Positions 1 to 8,908 of a DNA stretch of 64,000 bases are shown piece after piece. The notes under the pieces are model-generated. The model saw nothing but the letters and a program-made list of their open reading frames with translations, was not told the DNA's origin and did no database searches. This DNA comes from Leptoclinus maculatus (lineage: Eukaryota > Chordata > Actinopteri > Perciformes > Stichaeidae): positions 24,436,555 to 24,500,554 of the forward strand of contig JAVDOI010000010.1 in NCBI GenBank assembly GCA_032191485.1. Direction: 5' to 3'. A program made the position numbers and the translations under genes. Position 1 is the stretch's first letter. Each line of letters opens with the position of its first letter.

Positions 1-480
1 CTGTATGTTAGTTTCCATGAGTCTCTGGTGTTCGTATCACTTCTGATACACTTTATATTTTACTCTTGTATTTCATCTTTTCTTCTTCTTTACTTTTTCT
101 ATTTTAATTGATTTCTTTACTTTATTTATTTACCTCTTTACTCTTATTGCTATTCTGTTCTGTTCTTCACTGGTGTCAGTTTGACTTCTTTTACATTTAA
201 TAATTGTTATTCTATTGATCAAATATGTTCATATTAATATTCAATGTTGTTTTATTCTTCTATTGTAATATTTAATGAAACTGGCACAAGAATGTCCTTA
301 TTTTCTCATTTGATCTCGTCTCATCTTAGTAGCAGTTAAAATACTAGGAGCCCATTATTATTCATATTTTTACTAAGATCAAAGGATAAATGTGTCTAAA
401 GTAACTTTGACTTTGATTGTGCCATAACCGAATCTAAAGACTCACGTGATGACTGTGTTTAAACAATAAGGCGTTAAAGA
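1..480. other. AT-rich non-coding stretch
   Basis: No gene, RNA or clear repeat is seen. The sequence is AT-rich with pyrimidine runs. It lies beyond the last recognised exon of the minus-strand NLR gene and just before the endogenous retrovirus remnant. Confidence 0.5.
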
Positions 481-517
481 CCAGGTACCTCTGCCTGATG
501 GGCCTGATGTCATTTTC

Positions 518-1125
518 ATGAAGAACAAGTTTGGTGAAGTTAGTTGTCTACATCTGAATGAATGGGTTCATGAATGTGGGTTTCCTCAGCGAAGATCATT
601 TCGCACAAATCAGATGAAAACGTTACAGACAGAACTAGAAAAGAAAGAGAAAGTAAAGAAAGTGTGTAAAGTGATGCCTAAAGTAGATACAACAAGTGAG
701 AAAAGAGCAGATAGAGCTTCTCAGAAGATCGATCCCTCACTGCACAGAGTGAATCTTGATCTCCACATGTGCCCTCTACCACATGTGGCCCCACCACCCA
801 GTCCAGCAGCACAGCGAGGTCCGCCCACAGTCATGGCAGACTACTACGCCAGACTCCATGTTGTCTTCAACGAGGCAGAGGACAAGGAGGAAGAACTCGT
901 GCTTTCCAAGGACGCCCTCCGCTGGGGAGAGACGAGTGCTACATCTGCTGCCAAAAAGGACACTGGGCAGCCGACTGTCCTCAAAGAGATGACAGCCGTC
1001 CCCAGTGGCCACAGGGTCGATGTCTGAACCGAGATCAAGGGGGCAGGCTGAGAGAAAGAGAGACATCCTACTGCAGCACCAGAGAAGTGAGAAACACACA
1101 TGCAATAACGAACAGCTTCTGCTAA
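518..1125 (+). pseudogene. Gag fragment with CCHC zinc knuckle (endogenous retrovirus)
   Basis: The first frame (518-1027) reads as a lysine-rich and then proline-rich Gag-like segment. A shift into another frame at about 920 is needed to read a nucleocapsid zinc knuckle of the form C-x2-C-x4-H-x4-C at about 938-982, followed by basic residues. This is the RNA-packaging motif of retroviral nucleocapsids. The frameshift between the Gag body and the knuckle shows the copy is broken. The downstream stretch 1080-1200 contains CA-rich low-complexity sequence. Confidence 0.65.
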
Positions 1126-1262
1126 CCACACACACACTCACACACCGATACACCCACACAAGAGCAGTTATTACAGAATGCCATACAGCACGTAGAGGAA
1201 ATGAATGAACCCGTACCAACTGTAGGGACAACGGCAAATATTCTACTCGACCATTTAAAAGG

Positions 1263-1499
1263 TTGCCCGAAACCACTCTTGTGATTGGTGGAAAGGCGAT
1301 GACTTTTCTTGTTGACTCAGGAGCAACTCACTCAGTAGTTACAAAAAAGGATCTTCCAAATCCAAAACTTAGCAGTAACTATGCGTATTCTCTGGGAGCT
1401 TCAGGAAAGATTTACTGTCCCTATGAGCTCATCATGATGACATGGCTCCACCCACTAGAACTAAGCATGCATTTGTGTCCTCGCAATGTTGTCCTGTAA
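1263..1499 (+). pseudogene. Retroviral-type aspartic protease fragment
   Basis: A 78-codon open segment contains the aspartic-protease active-site signature FLVDSGATHSVV, with the catalytic Asp in D-S-G-A, about 18 residues from its start. Retroviral and LTR-retrotransposon proteases of roughly 100 residues dimerise and cut Gag-Pol. Here the frame ends early and the flap region is not clear. It sits between the zinc knuckle upstream and the RNase H/integrase pieces downstream, in the expected order. Confidence 0.7.
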
Positions 1500-1889
1500 A
1501 TCTACTAGAGCTCTTATGATGAGCCTGATCTCTACACCAGATGGCCTTAAAGGTGTTCGCTATTCAACAAACAATTTGTCAATGATACAGTACAGTCCTA
1601 ATACCCCTGTGTATGTATATCAGTGCAGAATTCCTCTCCCCGTTGCAACACGCCTGATAACCAAGGCCCATGATATTGTGTCTACGCATGTGAACTTTAT
1701 GTCTCCAGAACACTTACAGTGCACCGTACATGTGACTCTGATGATGAAAATATCTTTTATCAGTGCCTGAATGATCCTCTCCAGGGTTCTACTCTGTTTT
1801 GGTCCCCAAAGAGAAGTGCTGTTTCGGTGACATTGACCCCTGCACAACAGCGTGTGTTCCTGGTTGATGATTCCTAGCCACACATCTCT

Positions 1890-2250
1890 GTGTCCAAATC
1901 AGCAAATGACCAGTGGAGAGACCTGGGTCCCTTTGTGCAAAAATGTCACTCCATCTCTGATTGGCAGGCGACAGACTGTTCAACCCTGGTGTCTGGCCCT
2001 CTTCCTCACCACCTCTCAGCACAGGCAGCAGAGCTGGTTGCACTCACTGAGGCATGTAAATACGCCAGTGACAACAGGTAGCAGCTGCCTTACCCCCTCC
2101 TGCCTCCAAACCACTCCACTCCCTCCAACCAGGGGACTTCATTGTGGTAAAGGACTTCAGGAGAAAGCACTGGCAAGCTAAGCGTTGGCAAGGACCGTTC
2201 CAGATTCTCCTCACCACCCACATGGCTGTAAAGGTGGCAGAATGAGCGAC
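1890..2250 (+). pseudogene. RNase H and integrase C-terminal fragments (endogenous retrovirus)
   Basis: The segment at 2020-2081 reads SAQAAELVALTEACKYA, the RNase H helix containing the catalytic Glu of retroviral pol. After stops and a shift, about 2128-2249 reads as an integrase C-terminal domain (a W-x-G-P-F-Q-I-L-L-T-T core). Only about 60 bp separate the two, whereas an intact pol has more than 1 kb of integrase here, so the zinc-binding and DDE core parts were deleted. No active-site aspartates are present. Confidence 0.65.
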
Positions 2251-2559
2251 CTGCACCTACAGAATCACCAGAGCTATCTGACAGTGACATGCACACACAG
2301 ACTCCTACTGATTCATAGGAAGTCCTACGTTGACCCAACACAACAGCTGAGTGTGAGCCAAGTGACGAACATAAAACATCATACACGGAGCAAGAGAAAC
2401 ACACCTACACAAGTGAAAAGGCAAATTCACCACCGTTGGACGACGATGGAGCACCCAAGACCCTGGCATCCGTTTAGAGAACCAGAACTATGTGGCCTCA
2501 GAGGAACAATGTGTTGCCGACTGTTTTTAGCATGTAAATTGTAATACCTATTCTGCTTA

Positions 2560-3070
2560 TTTCAGTATTATAGGACTCACTCTGGACTATTAATTAGTTT
2601 TTCAACCACATCACCCTTTCCATAAACAACACTGGATTTGAAACTTAACGTTATAAATATGTAACGTTGAATCACTTCGAAATGTGAGATATTTCATAAT
2701 TAAAAATAAGACTTGTTCAGACATTTTATGGACGTTAGTTTTAACAAACAAATGTAAAGAATCCATAGATTGGCTGAATGTAATGGAGAGCTCCAGAACA
2801 GATACTAAATGGACCCTGAGCTGACATTATTTTGCCAACTGCTGTTTTCAAGGTCAAGAACAAACTTTGAACCTCTTGAGAAGTTTGTAAAATGTTCTAT
2901 AAACACTTTGACTCCATATTTGTCAAAAAGAATGATCAATAAATGACCAACACCAGATCCTGGTCTGATGTTAGTGAGGAGGTCCGACAGGGACTCTCAG
3001 AACATCAGCTACTGTCTTCACTGTTATCAGACTGTGAACCAACAGACTGTGAGCTCTTGTTGTCTCTTCA
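2560..3070. other. Non-coding stretch between the retroviral remnant and the NLR gene
   Basis: AT-rich sequence with stops in all frames and no recognised repeat. It may be intron or 3' flank of the minus-strand NLR gene, because the LRR exon at 3,074 ends on a splice donor and so needs a further exon downstream. No B30.2/SPRY exon was found here. Confidence 0.4.
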
Positions 3071-3073
3071 TAC

Positions 3074-3250
3074 CTGAGAGTTTTCAGTCTCCAGTGTGGA
3101 TCCTCCAGTCCAGCAGACAGCAGCTTCACTCCTGAGACTCCTGGATGGTTGTAGCTCAGGTCCAGCTCTCTCAGATGATGGGAGGGGTTGGATCTCAGAG
3201 CTGAAGCCAGAGAAGAACAGCCTTCCTCTGTGACCAGACAGCCTGACAGG
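3074..3250 (-). CDS. NLR gene, LRR exon 5 (last exon seen)
   Basis: A 177-bp exon with a clean acceptor (CTCCAG before it on the minus strand) and donor (CAG/GTATG). It encodes one leucine-rich repeat pair with the pattern LRELDLSYNHPGVSGVKLLSAGL, the ribonuclease-inhibitor type of LRR used by fish NLRs for ligand sensing or autoinhibition. Phase in and out is 2, matching the other LRR exons, so it can splice to the exon at 5,528. It is 3 bp longer than the four 174-bp LRR exons and clearly diverged from them, so it is an older module. Because it ends on a donor, the gene continues beyond the part I can identify. Confidence 0.8.
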
Positions 3251-3609
3251 CTGGAGACACACAATTATATTACATTAACTTTCATCTACTCTTTCAGTCA
3301 CGTTGCACCTTTAAAGGAACAGTGTGTACGATTTTGTGACATCTAGTAGTGAGCTGCAGGTTGCAACCAACTAAATCCCCTCAGCTCACTCCTCCCTTTC
3401 CAAGTGTGTAGAGAACTACGGTGGCCTTCAGGTAGAGATGTTATTACTACTAGGAGCTACTCTGATCAATATTCTGTTCTTTTTCTTAAATATTGTTTAT
3501 AGAGCAGCAACAGTTTAAAACAACAAAGTCACACTATGAAGTCATTAATATCTCACTGGAAACAAAAGTAACATGTCAATAAAATAAATATGTCTGAGTG
3601 AAGTTTATA

Positions 3610-3745
3610 AAGAATGAAGAACACAGACATCAGTCAGTATCAGTCCTCCTTCCTATCCTCTGTCCTCCATCCTTCTGTCCTCTCTCCACCTGTCCTCTGT
3701 CCTTCTATCCTCCTTTCATCTGTCCACCATCCTCCTGTCCTCCTG
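3610..3745. repeat. Pyrimidine-rich low-complexity tract
   Basis: A degenerate cctcctgtcctc-type repeat on the plus strand next to the L2 fragment. The open frames here are produced by low complexity and are not genes. Confidence 0.7.
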
Positions 3746-4425
3746 TCTTCCATCACCGTTCCTGCTTCCACACATATCCGTAACCTTGGTATCATTTTTG
3801 ATCAAACCCTCTCCTCAAAAACATCGCCCGTCTCCGCCCCTCCCTCACTGAAACTCTCATCCTCACCTTCATCACTACTGCAACAGCATCCTGTACGGCT
3901 CATCCACCAAAATCATCAACAAACTACAAAACATCCAGAACTCAGCTGCCCGTCTGCTCTCCCACTCCACCAGAGACCACATCACCCCAGTCCTTCAGAA
4001 CCTCCACTGGCTCCCCATACAGCAAAGAATCCAGTTCAAGGTTCTCCTCATTACATACAAAGCCCTTCATGACCCTGAACCCTTCTTAGCTTTAGACCTC
4101 CTGTATCGACAGTTCTACTCTGTCCACGCATCAGACCTGGGGGGACAGGGCCTTCTCCATTGCTGCCCCCTCCCTCTGGAACTCTCTCCCCCAGCACCTC
4201 AGACATTCTCCGTCACTCGTCACTTTCAAAACTGCACTTAAATCTCATCTATTTAAATCTGCTTTCAACCTGTGAAATTAGTTATGTATGTTTTAGTTTT
4301 GTTCCTTACTGTTATGTCATCTATTTTGCTTATATTGTATTTGCTTTTATTGTTTCTGTTTTTACCATGTAAAGTGTCTTTGAGTACCAAATACAAATAA
4401 AATGTATTATTATTATTATTATAAC
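3745..4425 (+). mobile_element. L2-type LINE, 3' end fragment
   Basis: The translation shows the conserved C-terminal reverse-transcriptase region of L2 LINEs: a HIRNLGIIFDQTL block at about 3765-3810, then in shifted frames blocks equivalent to QNSAARLL, HITPVLQNLHWLP, FKVLLITYKALHD, GDRAFSIAAPSLWNSLPQ and FKTALKSHLF. It ends in an AATAAA-like signal (about 4394) and an (ATT)n tail near 4400-4423. Several frameshifts are present, so it is a dead 5'-truncated copy. The poly(ATT) tail and 5' truncation are typical of target-primed insertion. Confidence 0.8.
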
Positions 4426-5044
4426 AGTAACGAGTGTCGTTGTCTCCAACTGGAGTAATCTTCACTTCACCTGGTTCACTTCAGTGTCTCCACCTCTCTG
4501 TCTTCACTTCATCTCATTGTGCTTTTATCTTTGTGTGTGTTTGTAGTTGGAGGAGCTCAGTGCTGCAGCGTGATAATAAATTACACCAAAACATTAAAAA
4601 GTAGCAATAAAAAACACCGGTAACGTCGGAGCTTATCAATATTATAGTACCCATCTCTTCCTTTAGGTAATGTAAAAACACTAAAGTCTCTCTAGAGCCA
4701 GTGTCCATTCTGTGCTGCTGTAGAAACATGGTGGTGAGAGATGGCGAACTAAGCTCAAGAAAACTCTACCATTCTTAGTGTCAGGTCATAATAAACAAAT
4801 GAAAACATAGTTATGAATATTATATTCAACATCTGCCAATAAATCCCCCTAAATTATCTTTTAAATCAGCATTGACTTCTTTTGGACCACTCACTGAAGA
4901 ACTACAAGTTGTGAAACACAACATTGACATATTAATCACTTGTTGTCTATTTCTTTCATGCCAATGCTAGCACCTCGGAGAAGAAGAGCAGAACAGAGTG
5001 CAGAAATATTCTACTCAAAAGGTGGCTAAGTCTCAGGCAAAAAT

Positions 5045-5215
5045 CGATTTACATTACATTCATTTAGCAGATGCTTTTATCCAAAGCGACTTACAATTCA
5101 GATACTATCACACCGTAGGGACAGCTACGGGAGCAATTTTGGGGTTAAGTGCTCAAAGACACATCGACATGCGATTAGTCGGGGATCGAGGGATTAGTAG
5201 ATCACTAAAATATGT
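5045..5215 (+). repeat. Fish interspersed repeat ('tttagcagatgcttttatccaaag' family)
   Basis: A dispersed element that recurs in this window at 49,945-50,115 and, interrupted, at 18,325-18,426 with 20,264-20,445. Common blocks are the 'gcttttatccaaagc' core, 'acagctacgggagc', 'ggggttaag', 'aggacacat' and 'ggggatcgag'. It is widespread in teleost genomes. The family name is not assigned. Confidence 0.65.
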
Positions 5216-5329
5216 TTTAATAAGCAACCAGCTTCACTAGGAACTCTAGGTGACATCACAGAGAATCGTAGAGTGCTGAGGTTCAAAAGGAGCTCCACAA
5301 AACTCTCGAGAAAAATATCTGTCTCTTTA

Positions 5330-5355
5330 GGTGGCAGAGATTACAGCCACGCAAC
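5330..5355 (-). pseudogene. Truncated fifth copy of the tandem LRR module
   Basis: The first 20 or so bases of an LRR exon remain, with its acceptor (TTTTAG at about 5356-5361), and they read as the L-x-G-C-N start of the repeat. The intron sequence between this stub and 5,528 is nearly identical to the introns between complete modules. The rest of the exon is missing. Spacing to the next exon start (5,701) is 346 bp against 350 bp elsewhere, so this is the cut edge of the tandem array. Confidence 0.6.
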
Positions 5356-5527
5356 CTAAAATATGTACAGTACATGAAAACATTTATATCTACATTTGTT
5401 ATAACTTACACTTATATTTAGGTAGGCTGTACTGTCATGAATTAAAAGTGTTAAACTGACTGAAGACAAATGACGATACACCATATGAAAGTTCTGGTTC
5501 ACCATTTATAGGATTGTTAAGCCTGAC

Positions 5528-5701
5528 CTGAGGGTTTCCAGTGTACAGTGTGAACTCTCCAGTCCAGCAGACAGCAGCTTGACTCCTGAATCCTGCAGGT
5601 CGTTGTTACTCAGGTCCAGCTCTCTCAGACTAGAGGACTGGGAGCCGAGGACTGACGACAGAGCTTCACAGCTTCTCTCTGACAGTTTACAGCCACTCAG
5701 C
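5528..5701 (-). CDS. NLR gene, LRR exon 4
   Basis: A 174-bp exon flanked by TTTTAG acceptor and CAG/GTCAGG donor, phase 2 in and out. It encodes 58 residues forming one ribonuclease-inhibitor-type leucine-rich repeat pair (LSGCKLSERSCEALSSVLGS, then LRELDLSNNDLQDSGVKLL). It is one of four near-identical tandem modules with a 350-bp period. Differences from its neighbours are few (NNDLQDSG here against NNDLKDSG in the others), which implies recent duplication or gene conversion. Symmetric phase means modules can be added or skipped without a frameshift. Confidence 0.85.
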
Positions 5702-5877
5702 CTAAAATATGTACAGTACATGCATGAAAACATTTATATCTACATTTGTTATAACTTACACTTATATTTAGGTAGGCAGTACTGTCATGAATTAAAAGTG
5801 TTAAACTGACTGAAGACAAATGACGATACACTATATGAAAGTTCTGGTTCACCATTTATAGGATTGTTAAACCTGAC

Positions 5878-6051
5878 CTGAGGGTTTCCAGTGTACAGGG
5901 TGAACTCTCCTGTCCAGCAGACAGCAGCTTGACTCCTGAATCCTTTAGGTCGTTGTTACTCAGGTCCAGCTCTCTCAGACTAGAGGACTGGGAGCCGAGG
6001 ACTGGTGACAGAGCTTCACAGCTTCTCTCTGACAGATTACAGCCACTCAGC
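5878..6051 (-). CDS. NLR gene, LRR exon 3
   Basis: A 174-bp LRR exon with the same splice sites and phase as LRR exons 1, 2 and 4. It keeps the LSGCNLSERSCEALSPVLGS start and the NNDLKDSGVKLLSAGL core. The intron on its upstream side carries the 1.8-kb hAT insertion at 6,186-8,006. Removing that insertion and one target copy restores the 349-bp module period, so the hAT landed after the duplication. The reading frame is open throughout the exon. Confidence 0.85.
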
Positions 6052-6239
6052 CTAAAATATGTACATCACATGTGTGAAAACATTTCTATCTACATTTGAT
6101 AGAACTTACACTCATATTTAAGTAGGCAGTACTGTCATGAATTGAAAGGTGTTAACTGACTGAAGACAAATACAATACACCATATCAGGGGTCGGCAACC
6201 CGCGGCCCTTCAGCCCCTCTGTTGCGGCTCCCTGAGGCT

Positions 6240-7270
6240 ACATCCACACTAATACGTTTTCGTTTTCAAAACGGAGTTTTAACAAACAAAAACGATCTCC
6301 GTCCACACGGCGTTTCAGCAGCGTTTTCGAGATGATCTCCGTCCAGACTAACACGCCTGAAAACGAATATCACGTGACTCTTCACGTACACTGGGCATGC
6401 GGGTGAGTGCCGGTTTAAACAGGAAGTAGATTGGTTGCTTAGTTAAAAAAACACGACAGCGTAATAAAGTATTCTTTAATAATGAAAGGTCGTGTTTGAT
6501 ACTAAGATCTTCTCTAAAATCTTCCTCTATGAACTCAAACAGACATTTAGTGGAAAGTTTTAGAAGTTTTATTTTTCAGACTTAGTTACAACGCTGCAGG
6601 TCTTGCTCTATCTCTCTCACACATGACATTTACTTTAAAAACACTTACACATAAAAGTTTACTAGATTTTGGGTCCATAAATGTGGTCAACACACGTCTC
6701 TCACTCGTTTCCTCTCGGTTTCATTGTCTGTTCTCACCTGTAGCTCTGCTGGTGGCTGAAGTCTCTGTCCTACTGGAGAGCAATTCATGTTTTGTTCCTT
6801 TATAGTTTATGTGTGGACTTCACAATAGTTGTGCAGAACAAAATAAGCATTATTGAGGACAGGAAAGTCCTCCGTTTTGTGTCCGTCCTCCTCAAAGCTG
6901 CTAACCGTGACTTCAGACGGCCGCCGCCGCTCCGTAGGGCTGATAACGCCGCTGGACACGCCGCTCACTAATCGCTCCATTAAGAGCTGTTTCCTCCGCA
7001 GAAATGCAGACTTTTACTGAACAACAGCTGCTAGTAAAGACAACAAGGTCAGCAACATCTGTAATCAGTTGTCCATGTTGAATTAACCTGGTAGTCGAAC
7101 CGGTAATCAATGTTGTTGTTGTTGTTTGTGAATTTACGGGAAAGGGTCACGTGATAGGGAAGGACACGTCGTGACTGCTAAGAACCAATCAAGTAGCAAA
7201 CGTGGGTGTCTACATCATCGTTTCTAAATCTGTTTTCGAGCGTCCACACGAAGAGGTAACCCCGTAACCT
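6240..7270. mobile_element. Nested repeat element inside the hAT
   Basis: The sequence starting 'acatccacactaatacg' and ending near 'gagcgtccacacgaagag' interrupts the hAT. A short direct repeat 'aggct' flanks it at about 6235-6239 and 7272-7276, compatible with a target duplication. It contains repeated 'gtccacacg' motifs and no open reading frame with a recognisable domain. A non-autonomous DNA transposon is likely; the superfamily is not determined. Confidence 0.5.
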
Positions 7271-7519
7271 CAGGCTTTGACAAAAATTACATGGAAATAA
7301 ATATTATTTTTATTTGATTGTTTGCACAGTGGACAACCTTTCAAAGGGAACACCTCTTATCTTGGAGTTTGAGGTGATACTGTCACTGAAAATAAAAATG
7401 TTTTTTATATGTTGTCAACTAAAATGTGCGTCACATCCTATTACGTCGCTGTCGGGCGCCTTTCCCTGCAGGTGGCTCATCGTGATTTGCAGACCCCCGC
7501 CCTCGGTAAATTATCAATT

Positions 7520-7770
7520 GATTAATCCAAAAAAAGAAAAGTCACGGAGGAAAATAGAGTTTAATTCTGCGTGTTCGTATTAATTTGTTTTCACTGCCAA
7601 CGATGCTGGCTTACCTGTATGCTTGATATGTGGCGAGAACTTTGCAAACAACAAGAAATGTAATGACACTTCAAGAACAAGCACACAGCATTTGCTGAAA
7701 AGTATCACGCTGGAGATGAGAGAAAAAGAGCGATTTCTCAACTGCTGCAGCAAACTCTCCTCTTCATAAG
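7520..7770 (+). pseudogene. hAT transposase N-terminus, BED finger remnant
   Basis: Broken frames read as the start of a hAT (Charlie/GTF2IRD2-like) transposase: a KSRRKIEFN block, then a frame change into a segment with AGLPVCLICGENFANNKK, the C-x2-C half of a BED zinc finger, then fragments matching the histidine half and the linker. Transposases of this group use the BED finger to bind the element ends. No catalytic domain follows, because the element ends at 8,006. Confidence 0.65.
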
Positions 7771-8055
7771 AGTTTGATATTGTTATACCAGCTAAAATAG
7801 CAATAAAATGTCAAGAATTGTCTTTATTCTTGTTCTATAACTTCATAAATACAACAAACTATAGTTTGTGTATATATAATATAACTATATATATTAAAAA
7901 CTGTGTAAGCTGTGATATCAAATAGTTTTTGCGGCTCCAGACAAATTTTATTTGGTGGAAAATAGGGCAAAATGGCTCTTTGGATAGTAAAGGTTGCCGA
8001 CCCCTGCACCATATGAAAGTTCTGGTTCACCATTTATAGGATTGTTAAACCTGAC

Positions 8056-8229
8056 CTGAGGGTTTCCAGTGTACAGGGTGAACTCTCCAGTCCAGCAGAC
8101 AGCAGCTTGACTCCTGAATCCTTTAGGTCGTTGTTACTCAGGTCCAGCTCTCTCAGACTAGAGGACTGGGAGCCGAGGACTGGTGACAGAGTTTCACAGC
8201 TTCTCTCTGACAGATTACAGCCACTCAAC
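8056..8229 (-). CDS. NLR gene, LRR exon 2
   Basis: A 174-bp exon, acceptor TTTTAG and donor CAG/GTCAGG, phase 2 in and out. It encodes a 58-residue LRR module of the same type as exons 1, 3 and 4 (LSERSCETLSPVLGS, then NNDLKDSGVKLLSAGL). It begins 350 bp from LRR exon 1. It carries one noticeable change, ETL for EAL, relative to its neighbours. The frame is open. Confidence 0.85.
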
Positions 8230-8405
8230 CTAAAATATGTACAGTACATGCATGAAAACATTTATATCTACATTTGATATAACTTACACTCATATTTAGG
8301 TAGGCTGTACTGTCATGAATTAAAAGTGTTAAACTGACTGAAGACAAATGACGATACACTATATGAAAGTTCTGGTTCACCATTTATAGGATTGTTAAAC
8401 CTGAC

Positions 8406-8579
8406 CTGAGGGTTTCCAGTGTACAGGGTGAACTCTCCAGTCCAGCAGACAGCAGCTTGACTCCTGAATCCTTTAGGTCGTTGTTACTCAGGTCCAGCTC
8501 TCTCAGACTAGAGGACTGGGAGCCGAGGACTGACGACAGAGCTTCACAGCTTCTCTCTGACAGATTACAGCCACTCAGC
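8406..8579 (-). CDS. NLR gene, LRR exon 1
   Basis: The first of the tandem LRR exons, 174 bp, joining directly to the NACHT exon: the NACHT exon ends with two bases of a codon and this exon supplies the third, giving K-A-L followed by L-S-G-C-N-L. The acceptor differs from those of later modules (CTTCAG rather than TTTTAG), because the upstream intron is the original one rather than the duplicated module intron. Protein features are as in the other modules, one ribonuclease-inhibitor-like LRR pair. Confidence 0.87.
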
Positions 8580-8908
8580 CTGAAGGAGAGTTAGTGATGA
8601 AGACAATCACAATACTGTTCTTTCTTCTTCTCCAATGTAAAATTCAACATTTCTGAGTTCATAAATTGAGGATTAGAGTCTCAGGTGCCAAGAGAATTTT
8701 TGCCTTTTATTGTGTCTAATACTGGAAGTGACATTTCTTTTATTTTATTCATTTGTGGAGTTGCAATGAAACTTAAACAATTTGCATGTTTTTCAATTGA
8801 TCAACTAATCTATTTGTTTATTAAATCTGACAACAGAAGACTTTCATTAGTTGAGAACTACTCTGCTCATGTGATAAAGCTATTAAAGGCAGTTATCTGG
8901 GTACTTAC

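Larger units (their letters stand above)
484..2541 (+). pseudogene. Decayed endogenous retrovirus, internal region
   Basis: This is an old retroviral copy read in the order gag, protease, a pol/RNase H piece and an integrase C-terminal piece. Each piece lies in a different short frame separated by stops and frameshifts, and the reverse transcriptase core is not seen. The order matches an orthoretroviral gag-pro-pol layout. No LTR, primer-binding site or envelope was recognised at either side. The pol part is far too short (about 1 kb instead of 3 kb or more), so a large internal deletion is inferred. It is not expected to make a functional product. A Ty3-type element is less likely, because the integrase tail and RNase H read as retroviral-like; the genus was not determined. 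Confidence 0.7.
3312..4860. mobile_element. Non-autonomous DNA transposon of a fish-wide family, split by an L2 LINE
   Basis: Sequence at 3312-3590 (starting aaaggaacagtgtgtacgat) and 4530-4860 both look like parts of one abundant fish repeat that I recognise from memory. Parts include the 'ctctagagccagtgt', 'gtagaaacatgg' and 'tgccaataaatccccct' blocks. The L2 LINE at about 3745-4425 lies between the halves. No transposase is seen. Family name, exact ends and target duplication are not resolved. It lies in the intron between LRR exons 4 and 5 of the NLR gene. Confidence 0.5.
6186..8006 (+). mobile_element. hAT-family DNA transposon with perfect 8-bp target duplication
   Basis: The 15-bp terminal inverted repeats are exact: CAGGGGTCGGCAACC at 6186-6200 and its reverse complement at 7992-8006. 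They are flanked by the identical 8-bp direct repeat caccatat at 6178-6185 and 8007-8014, the hAT signature. The 3' part (about 7520-7770) holds a broken transposase start with a BED-type zinc finger. The interior is largely replaced by another repeat (about 6240-7270), so the element cannot move by itself. It sits in the intron between LRR exons 2 and 3 of the NLR gene. Confidence 0.93.

Noticed and set aside
1486..1770. 94-codon frame as an independent gene
   Set aside because: It lies between the protease and RNase H pieces of the retroviral remnant and reads as decayed pol sequence.
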